DNA of 64,000 nucleotides from Paracoccus salsus (GTDB taxonomy: Bacteria; Pseudomonadota; Alphaproteobacteria; Rhodobacterales; Rhodobacteraceae): contig NZ_JAKGGD010000005.1 of NCBI RefSeq assembly GCF_021556615.1, positions 124,001 to 188,000 of the forward strand, in the 5' to 3' direction. Below the pieces are notes generated by a model. That model was not told the DNA's origin. It did not search any database and was given only the letters and a program-made list of their open reading frames with translations. This document shows, in pieces, positions 35,825 through 45,220 of this stretch. A program made the translations under genes and the position numbers. How positions within the stretch are numbered: position 1 is the first letter of the stretch; the number at the start of each line of letters is the position of its first letter.

Positions 35825-37371
35825 GTCAGCATGTCCTTCAGCGTTTCAAGCTGGTCGGCCTCGGCGGCAGGCTTGTCCCAACGGATGCGGCTGATCCGGG
35901 GGAACCGCATGGCGATGCCCGATTTGTGGCGCCCGGATTCGTTCAAACCCTCGAAGGCGACTTCCAGGACCAGCTTGGGCGCGACCGCGCGGACCGGGCC
36001 GAAACGCTCGACGGTATTGTTGCGAACGAAGCGATCGAGTTCGCGCAACTCCTCGTCGGTAAAGCCGAAATAGGCCTTGCCGACCGGAACAAGCTGTTCG
36101 TCGTCCCAAAGCCCGAAGGTGAAATCACTATAGAACCCCGAGCGTTTGCCGTGCCCCCGCTGTGCGTACAACATGACCGCATCAATCACCTTGGGGTCGC
36201 GTTTCCACTTGAACCATGGTCCGCGCGGCCGGCCACCGACATAGGGGCTGTCGCGGCGCTTCAGCATCACGCCTTCGATCACCCGGCTGGGTGGATCGGC
36301 GCGCAAGGCGGCCAGGTCGTCCCATGTCGCGAAGTCCAGCACCGGCGAGACGTCGATCCGGTCGCTGCCGAAATCCGCATCGTCCAGAACCGCGCGGCGT
36401 TCGCGGAACGGCAGGCCGCGCAGATCCCGGCCCTGCCAGATCATCAGATCGTAAAGCCGCAGGCCGGCCGGGTGGCTTTCCAGCATTGCGCGACTGATCG
36501 TCTTGCGGTTCAGGCGCTTCTGCAAATCCCCGAAGACGGCCACATCGTCGCCACGCCGGACCAGCAATTCTCCATCGGCCGCACCGTCGAAGTTCAGCGC
36601 CTCGAGCACGTCGGGAAAGCTGTTGCCGATATCCTCGCCCGTGCGGGAATACAGCCTGCGGACGCCGCCGTCATTGATCGCCTGAACGCGGATTCCGTCC
36701 CATTTCCATTCGGCCGCGTAATCGGCGGGATCGAACGCGCGCAATTGGTCCAGATCGGCCGCTGTGGACAGCATGACCGGGCGGAACGGCGCCTTCGCGG
36801 CCTGTTCGGGGCGCGGGCCGCCCTCGATCCAGTCGAACAGCGGCTGATAGGGTGGGGCCAGCCCGTGCCAGATTTCCTCGATATCGGCCAGCTCGGGATC
36901 GCCCATCTCGGCCAGGGCGATGCGCGCCATCCGGGCCGACAACCCCACGCGCATATTGCCGGTGGCCAGTTTCAGAAACGCCAGGCGCTGCGACGGACCC
37001 AGCCGGTCCAGCATGCCGGCAATCGCGACCGGCAGCCCGGCCTTTCCGGTCTGTGCAAGCAGTTCGACCGCCTGGTGAAGTGGCACATCCTCGTCGCCTT
37101 CGGCATCCCACAGCAGCGCGATCGTTTCGGCCAGATCGCCCACGAAATCATAGGACAGCGCGAAAAGCTGTTCGTCCACCCGCTTGGCCGTCAGGCCGCG
37201 CAGCAGGCTTGGCGTCACCGCGCGCAGCTTGAGATCGCCCGTCAGCGCGGCCAGCCCATAGCCGCGATCGGGATCGGGCGTGGCCGCAAGGTAATGCCGC
37301 AGCAATTGCAGCTTGGCATTGCGCGACTGGGTGAAGGCAAGCCGTTCCAGCAGATAGGCAAAGCCTCTCAT
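35821..37371 (-). CDS. ATP-dependent DNA ligase of the ligase-associated repair operon
   Basis: The 516-residue ligase has an N-terminal DNA-binding domain (MRGFAYLLERLAFTQSRNAK), the nucleotidyltransferase motif I EWKWDGIRVQAI with the adenylated Lys, motif III-like region YDLMIWQGRD, motif IV IEGVMLKRRDSPYVGG and motif V WFKWKRDPKVIDAV, followed by an OB fold. It is the bacterial LigC/LigB-like type that lacks polymerase and nuclease domains. The ATG overlaps the exonuclease stop. An upstream extension of the frame is antisense-like coding of the exonuclease and was not used. Confidence 0.92.
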   Translation of the reverse strand: MRGFAYLLERLAFTQSRNAKLQLLRHYLAATPDPDRGYGLAALTGDLKLRAVTPSLLRGLTAKRVDEQLFALSYDFVGDLAETIALLWDAEGDEDVPLHQAVELLAQTGKAGLPVAIAGMLDRLGPSQRLAFLKLATGNMRVGLSARMARIALAEMGDPELADIEEIWHGLAPPYQPLFDWIEGGPRPEQAAKAPFRPVMLSTAADLDQLRAFDPADYAAEWKWDGIRVQAINDGGVRRLYSRTGEDIGNSFPDVLEALNFDGAADGELLVRRGDDVAVFGDLQKRLNRKTISRAMLESHPAGLRLYDLMIWQGRDLRGLPFRERRAVLDDADFGSDRIDVSPVLDFATWDDLAALRADPPSRVIEGVMLKRRDSPYVGGRPRGPWFKWKRDPKVIDAVMLYAQRGHGKRSGFYSDFTFGLWDDEQLVPVGKAYFGFTDEELRELDRFVRNNTVERFGPVRAVAPKLVLEVAFEGLNESGRHKSGIAMRFPRISRIRWDKPAAEADQLETLKDMLT

Positions 37372-38360
37372 TCCGGCTCGTCCTCGTATCCCACCAGCCG
37401 CAGCGGCCGGGCCGGGATGCCCTCGATCTGGCACCAGCGCATCAACCCGTCCTCGGCGCCATGGGTGATCCAGACCTCGGAGGGAGCCAGTTCGCGGATC
37501 GTGGCCGTCAACTGCGGCCAATCGACGTGATCGCTGACGATCAGGGGCAGTTCGACCCCCCGCTGCCGGGCGCGGGCACGGACCTGCATCCAGCCCGAGG
37601 CAAACCCGATCACCGGGTCGCGGAAGCGCTGGACCCAGGGACTGGCAAAGGCCGAGGGCGGTGCGATCACCAGGCGGGCGGGGACATCCTCGACCGTGGC
37701 GGGGATCAAAGGACCAAGATCGACGCCCTGCCCGACGTGATAATCGCACAGCCGCTGAAGCGCGCCATGAATGGCGATCGGTCCCTCGATCCCGGCCTCT
37801 CGGGCCAGCACGATCAGCCGCTGCGCCTTGCCTAGCGCATAGGCCCCGATCAGGTGCGGACGGTCGGGGAATTCGGTCATGCTGTCCAGAAGCCGCGTCA
37901 TCTCGGCCGCCGGGTCAGGATGACGGAAGACCGGCAGGCCGAACGTCGCCTCGGTGACGAAAACATCGCAGGCCACCGGCTCATAGGGCGCGCAGACCGG
38001 GTTGACGCGGCGACAATAATCGCCTGACACGACGATCTTGGGACCCTTTCGTGGCGTGACGGCGATCTGCGCCGAGCCAAGGATATGCCCCGCCGGATGA
38101 AAGCTGACCGTGGTGTCGGCGACGCGGATCGAGCCGTCGGCCTGCTGGACTTCGGTCGCGAAATCGGCGCCATAGCGGATCGCCATGATTTCCAGCGTCT
38201 GCCGCGTCGCCAGCACCGCGCCATGGCCTGATCGCGCGTGATCGCCATGGCCATGGGTGATCAGCGCACGGCGGACCGGCCGGATCGGGTCGATGAAAAA
38301 GTCGCCGGGCGGGCAGTAGAGACCGGCCTCGGTCGGGTGCAGGATCTGATCGGCGCGCAT
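37368..38360 (-). CDS. ligase-associated DNA exonuclease (metallo-beta-lactamase fold)
   Basis: The 330-residue protein carries the metal-binding signature LITHGHGDHARSGHG, FHPAGHILGSAQI, VVSGDYCRRVNPVC and a beta-CASP-like C-terminal part (LPLIVSDHVDWPQL, EVWITHGAEDGL). It resembles SNM1/Artemis-type nucleases found first in the ligase-associated operon. It would trim DNA ends before ligation. It is the promoter-proximal gene of a four-gene, overlapping operon. No GTTC-N7-GTTC SOS box is visible upstream. Confidence 0.9.
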   Translation of the reverse strand: MRADQILHPTEAGLYCPPGDFFIDPIRPVRRALITHGHGDHARSGHGAVLATRQTLEIMAIRYGADFATEVQQADGSIRVADTTVSFHPAGHILGSAQIAVTPRKGPKIVVSGDYCRRVNPVCAPYEPVACDVFVTEATFGLPVFRHPDPAAEMTRLLDSMTEFPDRPHLIGAYALGKAQRLIVLAREAGIEGPIAIHGALQRLCDYHVGQGVDLGPLIPATVEDVPARLVIAPPSAFASPWVQRFRDPVIGFASGWMQVRARARQRGVELPLIVSDHVDWPQLTATIRELAPSEVWITHGAEDGLMRWCQIEGIPARPLRLVGYEDEPE

Positions 38361-38527
38361 GGTCCCAAGATGGCAAGAATTGCGTGAAGATCAACGCCGC
38401 TCGCCTGCGATCGGTTCAGACGCTGGCGGAACCGGCGGCACACGGCGCGTCGCGGAAAGGTCCCGCACCGGGGCGACCCGATGCGCAGGAATGCCTTCGT
38501 GCGCCGGATGCAAGGGCCGGCTGGGGT

Positions 38528-39421
38528 CTATGAGGGCGGCGGGCGTTTCACGGGCGCGGGGGCGCGCGACAACTGGACCGCCAGGATCCCCGCCATGATG
38601 ATCGCGACGCCCAGCACATCGCTGAGGCCAAGGCGCTCGCCCAGCACCAGGGCGGCGATCGTCACGCCGAAGAACGGGCTGAGAAAATGGAAGGTCGCGG
38701 CCCGCACGGCACCGATGCGACCGACCAGCATGAACCACACCCAGGTCGCGGCCAGGCCAGGCACGAACACGGTATAGGCAAAGGCCCAAGCAAGGCGCGG
38801 AGTCACGGTGACCTGCCAGCTTTCGAAGAACGGGCCGATCACGGCCAGCGAGATCGACCCCACCAGCATCTGCAACCCGACCACCATCATCACGTTGCCG
38901 CTGCCGCTGGCACCCCGCACGGTCAGCGCGGCGATCGCAAGGGCCAGCGCCGCCAGGAATCCCATGGCGATGCCGACCGGATCGCTGCCACCCTGCAAGC
39001 GCACGCCCATGATGATGCTGACCCCGACCAGCCCCAGAAGCAGGCCCGCGATCCCCATCGGACGCAACCGCTCGCCCAGCACCGACCAGCCGAGGAAGGC
39101 GACCATCAGCGGCATCGTGGCCGCGATGATCGACGCCAGCCCGGCCTCGATCCACTGCATCGCAACCCAGTTCAACCCAAGATACAGCGCGTTCTGGCAC
39201 AGCCCCAGTATGACCACCGCCCGCCACTGGCCGGGCGTCAGCTTGCGCCATGTCTCGCCCATGGCCAGTGCGATCAGGATTCCGATGCCGCCCGACAGCG
39301 CAAAGCGCAGTGCCAGCGACAGCAGCGGAGGAGCCTCGGTCACGATCATCCGGGTGGTCGTGAATGCCGAGGCCCACATGAGCGCGAAGCCGACACCCAT
39401 GAATATCGCGCGTATGTCCAT
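38528..39421 (-). CDS. EamA/DMT-family transporter
   Basis: The 297-residue protein has ten membrane segments in two EamA repeats (FALMWASAFTTTRMIVTEAP, MPLMVAFLGWSVLGERLRP; second repeat WVWFMLVGRIGAVRAATFHF, VLGERLGLSDVLGVAIIMAG). Members export metabolites or nucleotide precursors; the substrate cannot be inferred. It stands alone, 167 bp from the repair operon and separated from HU by a terminator. Confidence 0.9.
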   Translation of the reverse strand: MDIRAIFMGVGFALMWASAFTTTRMIVTEAPPLLSLALRFALSGGIGILIALAMGETWRKLTPGQWRAVVILGLCQNALYLGLNWVAMQWIEAGLASIIAATMPLMVAFLGWSVLGERLRPMGIAGLLLGLVGVSIIMGVRLQGGSDPVGIAMGFLAALALAIAALTVRGASGSGNVMMVVGLQMLVGSISLAVIGPFFESWQVTVTPRLAWAFAYTVFVPGLAATWVWFMLVGRIGAVRAATFHFLSPFFGVTIAALVLGERLGLSDVLGVAIIMAGILAVQLSRAPAPVKRPPPS

Positions 39422-39489
39422 CGACCGGGCTTTCTTGCAGATGATGCAGAATAGCTAGCAGAGAGCCCGGCGGACGAAAAGAGCGCATG

Positions 39490-39523
39490 AAAAAAGGGGC
39501 ACACCGAACGGCGCGACCCCCTT
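39490..39523 (-). terminator. intrinsic terminator of the HU gene
   Basis: On the minus strand AAGGGG and CCCCTT pair around a GC-rich inner hairpin, followed by a T-run (the A6 at 39490-39495 on the plus strand). It lies 24 bp after the HU stop. Confidence 0.8.
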
Positions 39524-39546
39524 CAATCCGACTTGCCGGGAATGGA

Positions 39547-39846
39547 TCAGCTGTTGACGCTGTCCTTGAGGGCCTTGGCAACCGTCACCTTCACCTGCTT
39601 GTCGGCGGGCTTGGTCATCATTTCCTGGGTCTGCGGGTTGCGAACCTGGCGTTCGGGACGGGCACGGCAGGCGATCTTGCCGATACCGGGCAGGGTCACG
39701 GCACCGCCATTGGCGACTTCGCGTGTCACGACGGACGCAATGGCATCCAGAGCAGCCGATGCCGACTTCTTGTCCGACCCCATTTCTTCGGCCAGCGTCG
39801 CCACCAGCTGGGTTTTGGTCATCGGTTTTGCGGAAGGCGTTACCAT
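39547..39846 (-). CDS. HU-family DNA-binding protein
   Basis: The 99-residue protein has the HU/IHF fold: MTKTQLVATLAEEMGSDKKS, VVTREVANGGAVTLPGIGKI and the DNA-clamp arm RPERQVRNPQTQEMM with the Pro that intercalates DNA (NPQT), then KVTVAKALKDSVNS. The first eight residues (MVTPSAKP) are an extra tail; GAGGAGA upstream supports this start, although a shorter start at Met9 exists. It bends and compacts DNA. It is monocistronic, with its own terminator. Confidence 0.93.
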   Translation of the reverse strand: MVTPSAKPMTKTQLVATLAEEMGSDKKSASAALDAIASVVTREVANGGAVTLPGIGKIACRARPERQVRNPQTQEMMTKPADKQVKVTVAKALKDSVNS

Positions 39847-39996
39847 AGTTTCTGTCTCCTCTTGCCCTGATTTTCCGGGCCCACAAATTGCGCCTTTGGC
39901 GGCATATCGCCTGCTACACACGGTTTTGACGGGCAGATCAAGCCTTTTTCGCGAAACGCGCGAAATGCTGCGACTCAATGCCCGGTTGACGCATGG

Positions 39997-41481
39997 TCAA
40001 AGGAATGCCGTCTCGCTGAAGGAACGCAATTTCCGCGAATGGATGCGTTCCAGCGGCATTTCCCGCAGCTTCTCCATCGCAAGGATGCCGATCAGCAGGT
40101 GATTGGCGACCTGCGTCCGGTAGAAGTCGGTGGCCATGCCGGGCAGCTTCAACTCGCCATGCAGCGGCTTGTCGCTGACGCAGAGAAGGGTCCCGTAGGG
40201 CACCCGGAACCGGAATCCGTTCGCGGCGATCGTGGCGCTTTCCATGTCCAGCGCGACCGCGCGCGACAGCGACAGGCGATGGACCGGTCCGGACTGGTCG
40301 CGCAACTCCCAGTTGCGATTGTCGATCGTGGCGACCGTGCCGGTCCGCATGATCCGTTTCAGCTCGTAGCCGTCCAGTTGCGTGACCTCGGCGACAGCTT
40401 CCTGCAGGGCGACCTGGACTTCGGCCAGGGCCGGGATCGGCACCCAGACCGGCAGATCGTCGTCCAGCACGTGATCCTCGCGCAGATACGCGTGCGCCAG
40501 CACGAAATCGCCAAGGCTTTGCGAATTGCGCAACCCCGCGCAGTGCCCGACCATCAGCCAGGCGTGCGGGCGCAGCACCGCAATATGGTCGGTGGCGGTC
40601 TTCGCGTTCGACGGGCCGACGCCGATATTGACCAGGGTGATGCCCTGCCCCGCCTCGCGCTTGAGATGATAGGCCGGCATCTGCGGCATCTTGGGCAGCG
40701 TCACCAGCGGCGCCTCGGGGTCAGCGATCTCTCGGTTTCCCGGCGCGACGAAGCCGGTATAGCCCGAGGCCGGATCGGCCAGTGCGCGACGGGCGAACGC
40801 CTCGAACTCGTCCACATAGAACTGGTAGTTGGTGAACAGGACGAAGTTCTGGAAGTGTTCGGCCGCCGTCGCGGTGTAATGCTGCAACCGCGCCAGGGAG
40901 TAATCCACCCGCTGCGCGGTAAAGGCCGCCAGGTGCTGTGCCCCGTCAGGCAACGCGGATGCGACGCCGTTCACGATGTCGTCGTTCATCGTGCGAAGAT
41001 CGGGGACATCGAAGACATCCCGCAACGAGAAATCCAGCACGCCCTCCTGCGGCACCGCCAGATCGCTTTGCGCCGCCACGGCGAAATGCACCGGCATCGG
41101 CGTGTCACTGACGCCGACCGTCACCGGGACGCCATGGTTCTTGACCAGCAGCCCGATCTGTTCGGTCAGGTAGTTCCCGAACAGATCGGGCCGGGTGATG
41201 GTCGCGGCGTAGCTGCCCGGGGCGACGACATGGCCAAAGGACAGGCGCGAATCAACCTGTGGATGGCTGGCGACGGTCAGCCGCAGTTCGGGATAGAAGG
41301 CGCGATATCGCGCATGAGGCTTGCCGCCCTCGATCAGCCGGCTGAAATGCCCCAGCAGGAACTGCGTCGCCTCGGCATAAAGCTGCTGCAGACGCTGCAC
41401 CGCGGCACGAGGGTCGCTGAACTGGTCGCGCGCGGCGGGTTCAGGCGTCTCGATCGGCAGAAAGCGGGAATCCGTATCCAT
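39997..41481 (-). CDS. amn: AMP nucleosidase
   Basis: The 494-residue enzyme splits AMP to adenine and ribose 5-phosphate. The N-terminal AMN regulatory domain (TPEPAARDQFSDPRAAVQRL, QVDSRLSFGHVVAPGSYAAT) precedes a nucleoside-phosphorylase-like catalytic domain (TLVNIGVGPSNAKTATDHIA, LMVGHCAGLRNSQSLGDFVL, ALDMESATIAANGFRFRVPY). Length fits the family. The chosen ATG is 54 bases inside the open frame, giving MDTDSRFLPIETPE. It is monocistronic, divergent from the epimerase gene. Confidence 0.95.
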   Translation of the reverse strand: MDTDSRFLPIETPEPAARDQFSDPRAAVQRLQQLYAEATQFLLGHFSRLIEGGKPHARYRAFYPELRLTVASHPQVDSRLSFGHVVAPGSYAATITRPDLFGNYLTEQIGLLVKNHGVPVTVGVSDTPMPVHFAVAAQSDLAVPQEGVLDFSLRDVFDVPDLRTMNDDIVNGVASALPDGAQHLAAFTAQRVDYSLARLQHYTATAAEHFQNFVLFTNYQFYVDEFEAFARRALADPASGYTGFVAPGNREIADPEAPLVTLPKMPQMPAYHLKREAGQGITLVNIGVGPSNAKTATDHIAVLRPHAWLMVGHCAGLRNSQSLGDFVLAHAYLREDHVLDDDLPVWVPIPALAEVQVALQEAVAEVTQLDGYELKRIMRTGTVATIDNRNWELRDQSGPVHRLSLSRAVALDMESATIAANGFRFRVPYGTLLCVSDKPLHGELKLPGMATDFYRTQVANHLLIGILAMEKLREMPLERIHSRKLRSFSETAFL

Positions 41482-41575
41482 TGTTCTTGTCCTTGTGACT
41501 GACGGAACCCTGCCAGCGCGCGGCGCGGCAGGCAAGCGTCTGGCATCCGCGCCGGCGCGCGGCTAATCTGCCGTC

Positions 41576-42430
41576 ATGGAGATGCTTGTTTTCGGTCACG
41601 GCTACTCGGCCGGTTTTCTGACGCCCCTGCTGATTGCACGGGGCTGGCGCGTCATCGGCACGACTCGCCGCGACACCGGGCGGGTCGCGGCGACGGGGGC
41701 AGAGCCGCTCTTGTGGCCCGGCCACGAGGACAGGTTGCGCGCCGCCATCGCCCGCGCGGACGCCATCCTGGTCTCGGCCGCTCCGGGCGAGGGCGGCGAT
41801 CCGGTGCTGGCCGATTTCGCCGACGACCTGGCGCAGGCCCGGCCAGGCTGGCTTGGCTACCTGTCCACGACCGGCGTCTATGGAGACGCCGGCGGCGGCT
41901 GGGTGGACGAGACGACGACGCCCGCCCCCTCGACCCGTCGCGGCAGGGCGCGGGTGCAAGCCGAAGCCGCGTGGCAGGACCTGGCGCGGGCCCACGCCCT
42001 GCCCCTGCATGTCTTCCGTCTGGCCGGGATCTATGGGCCGGGCCGCGGCCCCTTCGCCAAGCTGCGCGCCGGCACGGCGCAGCGTGTCGTCAAGCCGGGG
42101 CAGGTCTTCTCGCGCATCCATGTCGAGGATATCGCGCAGGTTCTGCTGGCCTCGATCGACCGCCCGGATGCTGGCGCGATCTACAATCTTTGCGACGACC
42201 AGCCGGCACCGCCCCAGGATGTGATCGCCTGCGCGGCCGAGATGCTGGGTGTCCCGGTCCCGCCCGCCGTCGATTTCGCGGATGCCGATCTTGGACCCAT
42301 GGCGCGGTCCTTCTATGCCGACAGCAAGAGGGTCCGGAACGACCGCATCAAGACCGATCTCGGCGTTCGACTGCGCTACCCGGATTACCGCAGCGCGCTG
42401 GAAGCGATCCTCGAGGCCGAGAATGCCTGA
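41576..42430 (+). CDS. NAD(P)-binding epimerase/dehydratase-family (YeeZ-like) protein
   Basis: The 284-residue extended-SDR protein opens with a Rossmann variant MEMLVFGHGYSAGFLTPLLI, has the strand YLSTTGVYGDAGGGWVDE, and HVFRLAGIYGPGRGPFAKL with FSRIHVEDIAQVLLAS. The active-site Tyr-x3-Lys is replaced by an Arg/Gly context (STRRGRARVQAE), as in YeeZ-type proteins of unclear substrate. It may be a reductase or epimerase on sugar nucleotides, or non-catalytic. A second Met at residue 3 is an alternative start. Confidence 0.8.
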   Translation: MEMLVFGHGYSAGFLTPLLIARGWRVIGTTRRDTGRVAATGAEPLLWPGHEDRLRAAIARADAILVSAAPGEGGDPVLADFADDLAQARPGWLGYLSTTGVYGDAGGGWVDETTTPAPSTRRGRARVQAEAAWQDLARAHALPLHVFRLAGIYGPGRGPFAKLRAGTAQRVVKPGQVFSRIHVEDIAQVLLASIDRPDAGAIYNLCDDQPAPPQDVIACAAEMLGVPVPPAVDFADADLGPMARSFYADSKRVRNDRIKTDLGVRLRYPDYRSALEAILEAENA

Positions 42431-42484
42431 CCCGCGCGTTCCGTCGCATGGACTTTGCCGGCACGGCATGCATGATCCCCGGCC

Positions 42485-43708
42485 ATGATGACGGATTTCG
42501 ATGTCGTGATTGCGGGCGGGGGCCTGAACGGCCCGGCCCTGGGGCTGGCTCTGGCGGGGGCCGGGCTGCGCGTCGCGGTTGTTGATCCGCGCCCCGCCGA
42601 GGCCCGGGCAGGCGACGCGTTCGACGGTCGCGCCTATGCCATGGCTGTGGCCTCGCAACGCATGATGAAGGCGCTGGGGCTTTGGGACCAGCTGCACGCG
42701 CACAGCCAGCCGATCCTTCAGGTCAAGGCGTCACAGGGCCAGCCGGGCGCCGGCGCCGCGCCGCTGTTCCTGCATTTCGACAGCGCCGAGATCGAGGAAG
42801 GCCCGGTCGGCTACATGCTTGAGGACCGGTTCCTCTATCGCGCGCTGCTGGCCGCGATGAACAGGCGGATCACCCATCTGCCGGGCGTGTCGGTGACCGG
42901 CCAGACGCCAGGCAGTTCAAGCGTCACGATTGGCCTGTCCGACGGCCGCGAGACGACCGCGCGGCTGCTGGTCGGCGCGGACGGGCGGGGGTCCGGGGTG
43001 GCCGCGCGTGCCGGGATCACGCGGCGCGGCTGGGATTATGGCCAGACCGCGCTGGTCGCCGCCATCGACCATGAATTGCCGCATCAGGGCATCGCGCATC
43101 AGTATTTCATGCCGACCGGCCCGCTGGCGATCCTGCCGCTGCCCGGCAACCGCAGCAGCGTCGTCTGGTCCGAGACGCGCGCCAACGCCGATGCGATCGC
43201 GGCCCTTCCGGATGGGTTCTTTCTCGAGGTCCTCCGGCCCCGCTTTGGCGACTTCCTGGGCTCGATCGCCCTGGCCGGGCAGCGTTTCTCCTATCCGCTC
43301 AGCCTGTCGCTGGCCGACAGATATGTCGCCGAGCGGGTTGCACTGGTGGGCGATGCCGCCCACGGGGTGCATCCGATCGCCGGTCAGGGATTGAACCTGG
43401 GGCTGCGCGATGTGGCGGCGCTGGCCGAAACCGTGATTGACGCGGCGCGGCGCGGCGAGGATATCGGCTCGCCCCTTGTCCTGGAGCGGTATCAGGGCTG
43501 GCGTCGGTTCGATGCGACCAGCCTGGCACTGGGAATGGACGCGGTGAACCACCTGTTCGGCAACGACAATCCGGCGCTGCGCGTGGCGCGCGGGCTGGGC
43601 ATGGGCGCGGTGACGGCGTTCCCCGCGCTGCGCCGCCGCTTCATGCGGCAGGCGGCCGGGCTTTCGGTGGACCCGATGCCGCGACTGCTCGCCGGGCAAG
43701 ACCTCTAG
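42485..43708 (+). CDS. UbiH/UbiF-family FAD-dependent hydroxylase
   Basis: The 407-residue flavoprotein has the dinucleotide motif DVVIAGGGLNGPALGLALAG, the DG motif LLVGADGRGSGVAARAGI and the FAD-ribityl motif ERVALVGDAAHGVHPIAGQGLNLGLRD. It probably introduces a ring hydroxyl group in ubiquinone synthesis (C5, C6 or C1; which position cannot be told). Two adjacent ATGs exist. It follows the epimerase gene by 54 bp. Confidence 0.92.
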   Translation: MMTDFDVVIAGGGLNGPALGLALAGAGLRVAVVDPRPAEARAGDAFDGRAYAMAVASQRMMKALGLWDQLHAHSQPILQVKASQGQPGAGAAPLFLHFDSAEIEEGPVGYMLEDRFLYRALLAAMNRRITHLPGVSVTGQTPGSSSVTIGLSDGRETTARLLVGADGRGSGVAARAGITRRGWDYGQTALVAAIDHELPHQGIAHQYFMPTGPLAILPLPGNRSSVVWSETRANADAIAALPDGFFLEVLRPRFGDFLGSIALAGQRFSYPLSLSLADRYVAERVALVGDAAHGVHPIAGQGLNLGLRDVAALAETVIDAARRGEDIGSPLVLERYQGWRRFDATSLALGMDAVNHLFGNDNPALRVARGLGMGAVTAFPALRRRFMRQAAGLSVDPMPRLLAGQDL

Positions 43709-43786
43709 GGCGCGACCGGAATATCGCACGGTCTCGAACGCAACTCAGGCATCCGTCGCGGCGCCTGACGGGCGCCGGCCCGCGTT

Positions 43787-45220
43787 TCAGCGATCCGGTT
43801 GGTCAGACGCCAGAAGGGCGGCGGCCATGGCCAGGTCGCTGGCGAATTCCGCCCGTGCCTGCTCGGCCGGCCGGCCCGACCGGCGCAGGATCAGGCTTGG
43901 GTGCCAGGTGATCAGCACCCTGCCACCGTCGCGCCCGATCTCGACCTTGCCGCGCCTCGGCGTCAGCGGGCTGCCATCGCCGGTCAGCGCGAGGGCCGCG
44001 CTTGCCCCCAGCGCGACGGTCAGGCGGGGCTGCACGAAGCGCCGCTCCAGATCCAGCCACCAGCGACAGTGCCGGATCTCTCCGCCGTCTGGATTCCGGT
44101 GGATGCGCCGCGTGCCGCGCGTGGCAAACTTGAAATGTTTCACGGCATTGGTCAGCCAGGCACGCTCGATGCCCGCAGCGGCCGCCTCGTCGCGCAGCAA
44201 CCGCCCGGCCGGACCCACGAAAGGTTGGCCCTGAAGATCCTCATGATCGCCCGGCGCCTCGCCCACGATCATCAGCTTCGCATCGCGATCCCCCTCGCCC
44301 CAGACGGTCTGCGTCGCCGCGTGGCACAGATCGCAGCGCGTGCAGCGCATCGCCTGTTCGCGTGCGGCCTCGAGGCTGTCGGGCGGGCGGTCGTCAGGCA
44401 ACTGGCGAAGGCGCGCGGTGACGCGCGCCGCGAAGGCCGGGGCTTCGGTCGCGCCGGCCTCTTGCATGGCCTCGACGCGACGGGGCGCGTCGGCCAGCAT
44501 CGCCGGGATCAGCCGCGTCTCGGGCAGGTTCTTCCAGTACTTCACCGGCATCTCGGACCGCATCGCGGCAGTCTTGACGCGTGCCGGGTTGAAAATACTG
44601 GCGAAGTAGGTTTGCCACAGGCCGTGGCTGGCATCGGGCGGCAGTTCGGGCCGGCTTTCCGGCGGCGCGTATGTGACCGCATCGCCCGCAAAGCGCGCAA
44701 CCCCTTCGGGCGTGGCGATCAGCCAGTCCATGTCGGCAAATCGCCTGGCAAAGAACGGCGCTCCGGCCTCGAGGATCGGATGTTCGGGTTCGAACCACGC
44801 GCCGAAGCGACGGCGCGGTCCCTGAGCGGGCAGTTCGTGGAACCGTACGAAAGCATGCATCTTGTGGATATCACGTCGCACGGAGCGGGCCATGCGGGAC
44901 AGCCGGTCCCGCAAGGGATCGGCCGGATTGCCCAGAAATCGACGATCGTCCTGAACGCGAATCAGCGCCTGGTAAAGCAGCGCCCACCGTTCCGGATCGG
45001 AATGGCTGGCGACCTGGGCGGCAAGTTGCAGGAAGTCGCGCGTCGCGACGACAGGATGCGGACCAACCGGCGGCAAGGGCGCTGCCCCGAAAAGGTCGGG
45101 GTCACTGTCGGGATGCCTCCAGGCCACCCGCCCCGGATCGACACGCGCGCTGGCCAGTTGCCTGGCGGCCTGTCGCCACGATGCGAACCGTCCGAAACGC
45201 GGCAGCTCGACCCGGATCAC
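43787..45220 (-). CDS. DUF4130-UdgX fusion, uracil-DNA glycosylase-family repair protein
   Basis: The 477-residue protein joins a DUF4130-like N-terminal domain (about 1-250, with DIHKMHAFVRFHELPAQGPR and MPVKYWKNLPE) to a family-4-like uracil-DNA glycosylase domain (about 285-470). The latter has iron-sulfur Cys (MRCTRCDLC), the motif GEAPGDHEDLQGQPFVGPAG and RGTRRIHRNPDGGEIRH. The RRIH loop is the UdgX hallmark whose His forms a covalent bond with DNA after uracil removal. GTG start overlapping the preceding stop (GTGA) is clear from the junction. It forms a two-gene operon with a radical SAM protein under a predicted SOS box. Confidence 0.9.
   Translation of the reverse strand: MIRVELPRFGRFASWRQAARQLASARVDPGRVAWRHPDSDPDLFGAAPLPPVGPHPVVATRDFLQLAAQVASHSDPERWALLYQALIRVQDDRRFLGNPADPLRDRLSRMARSVRRDIHKMHAFVRFHELPAQGPRRRFGAWFEPEHPILEAGAPFFARRFADMDWLIATPEGVARFAGDAVTYAPPESRPELPPDASHGLWQTYFASIFNPARVKTAAMRSEMPVKYWKNLPETRLIPAMLADAPRRVEAMQEAGATEAPAFAARVTARLRQLPDDRPPDSLEAAREQAMRCTRCDLCHAATQTVWGEGDRDAKLMIVGEAPGDHEDLQGQPFVGPAGRLLRDEAAAAGIERAWLTNAVKHFKFATRGTRRIHRNPDGGEIRHCRWWLDLERRFVQPRLTVALGASAALALTGDGSPLTPRRGKVEIGRDGGRVLITWHPSLILRRSGRPAEQARAEFASDLAMAAALLASDQPDR

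Noticed and set aside
33443..36073. 876-codon frame on the plus strand
   Set aside because: Antisense to the helicase gene, which has all SF2 motifs.
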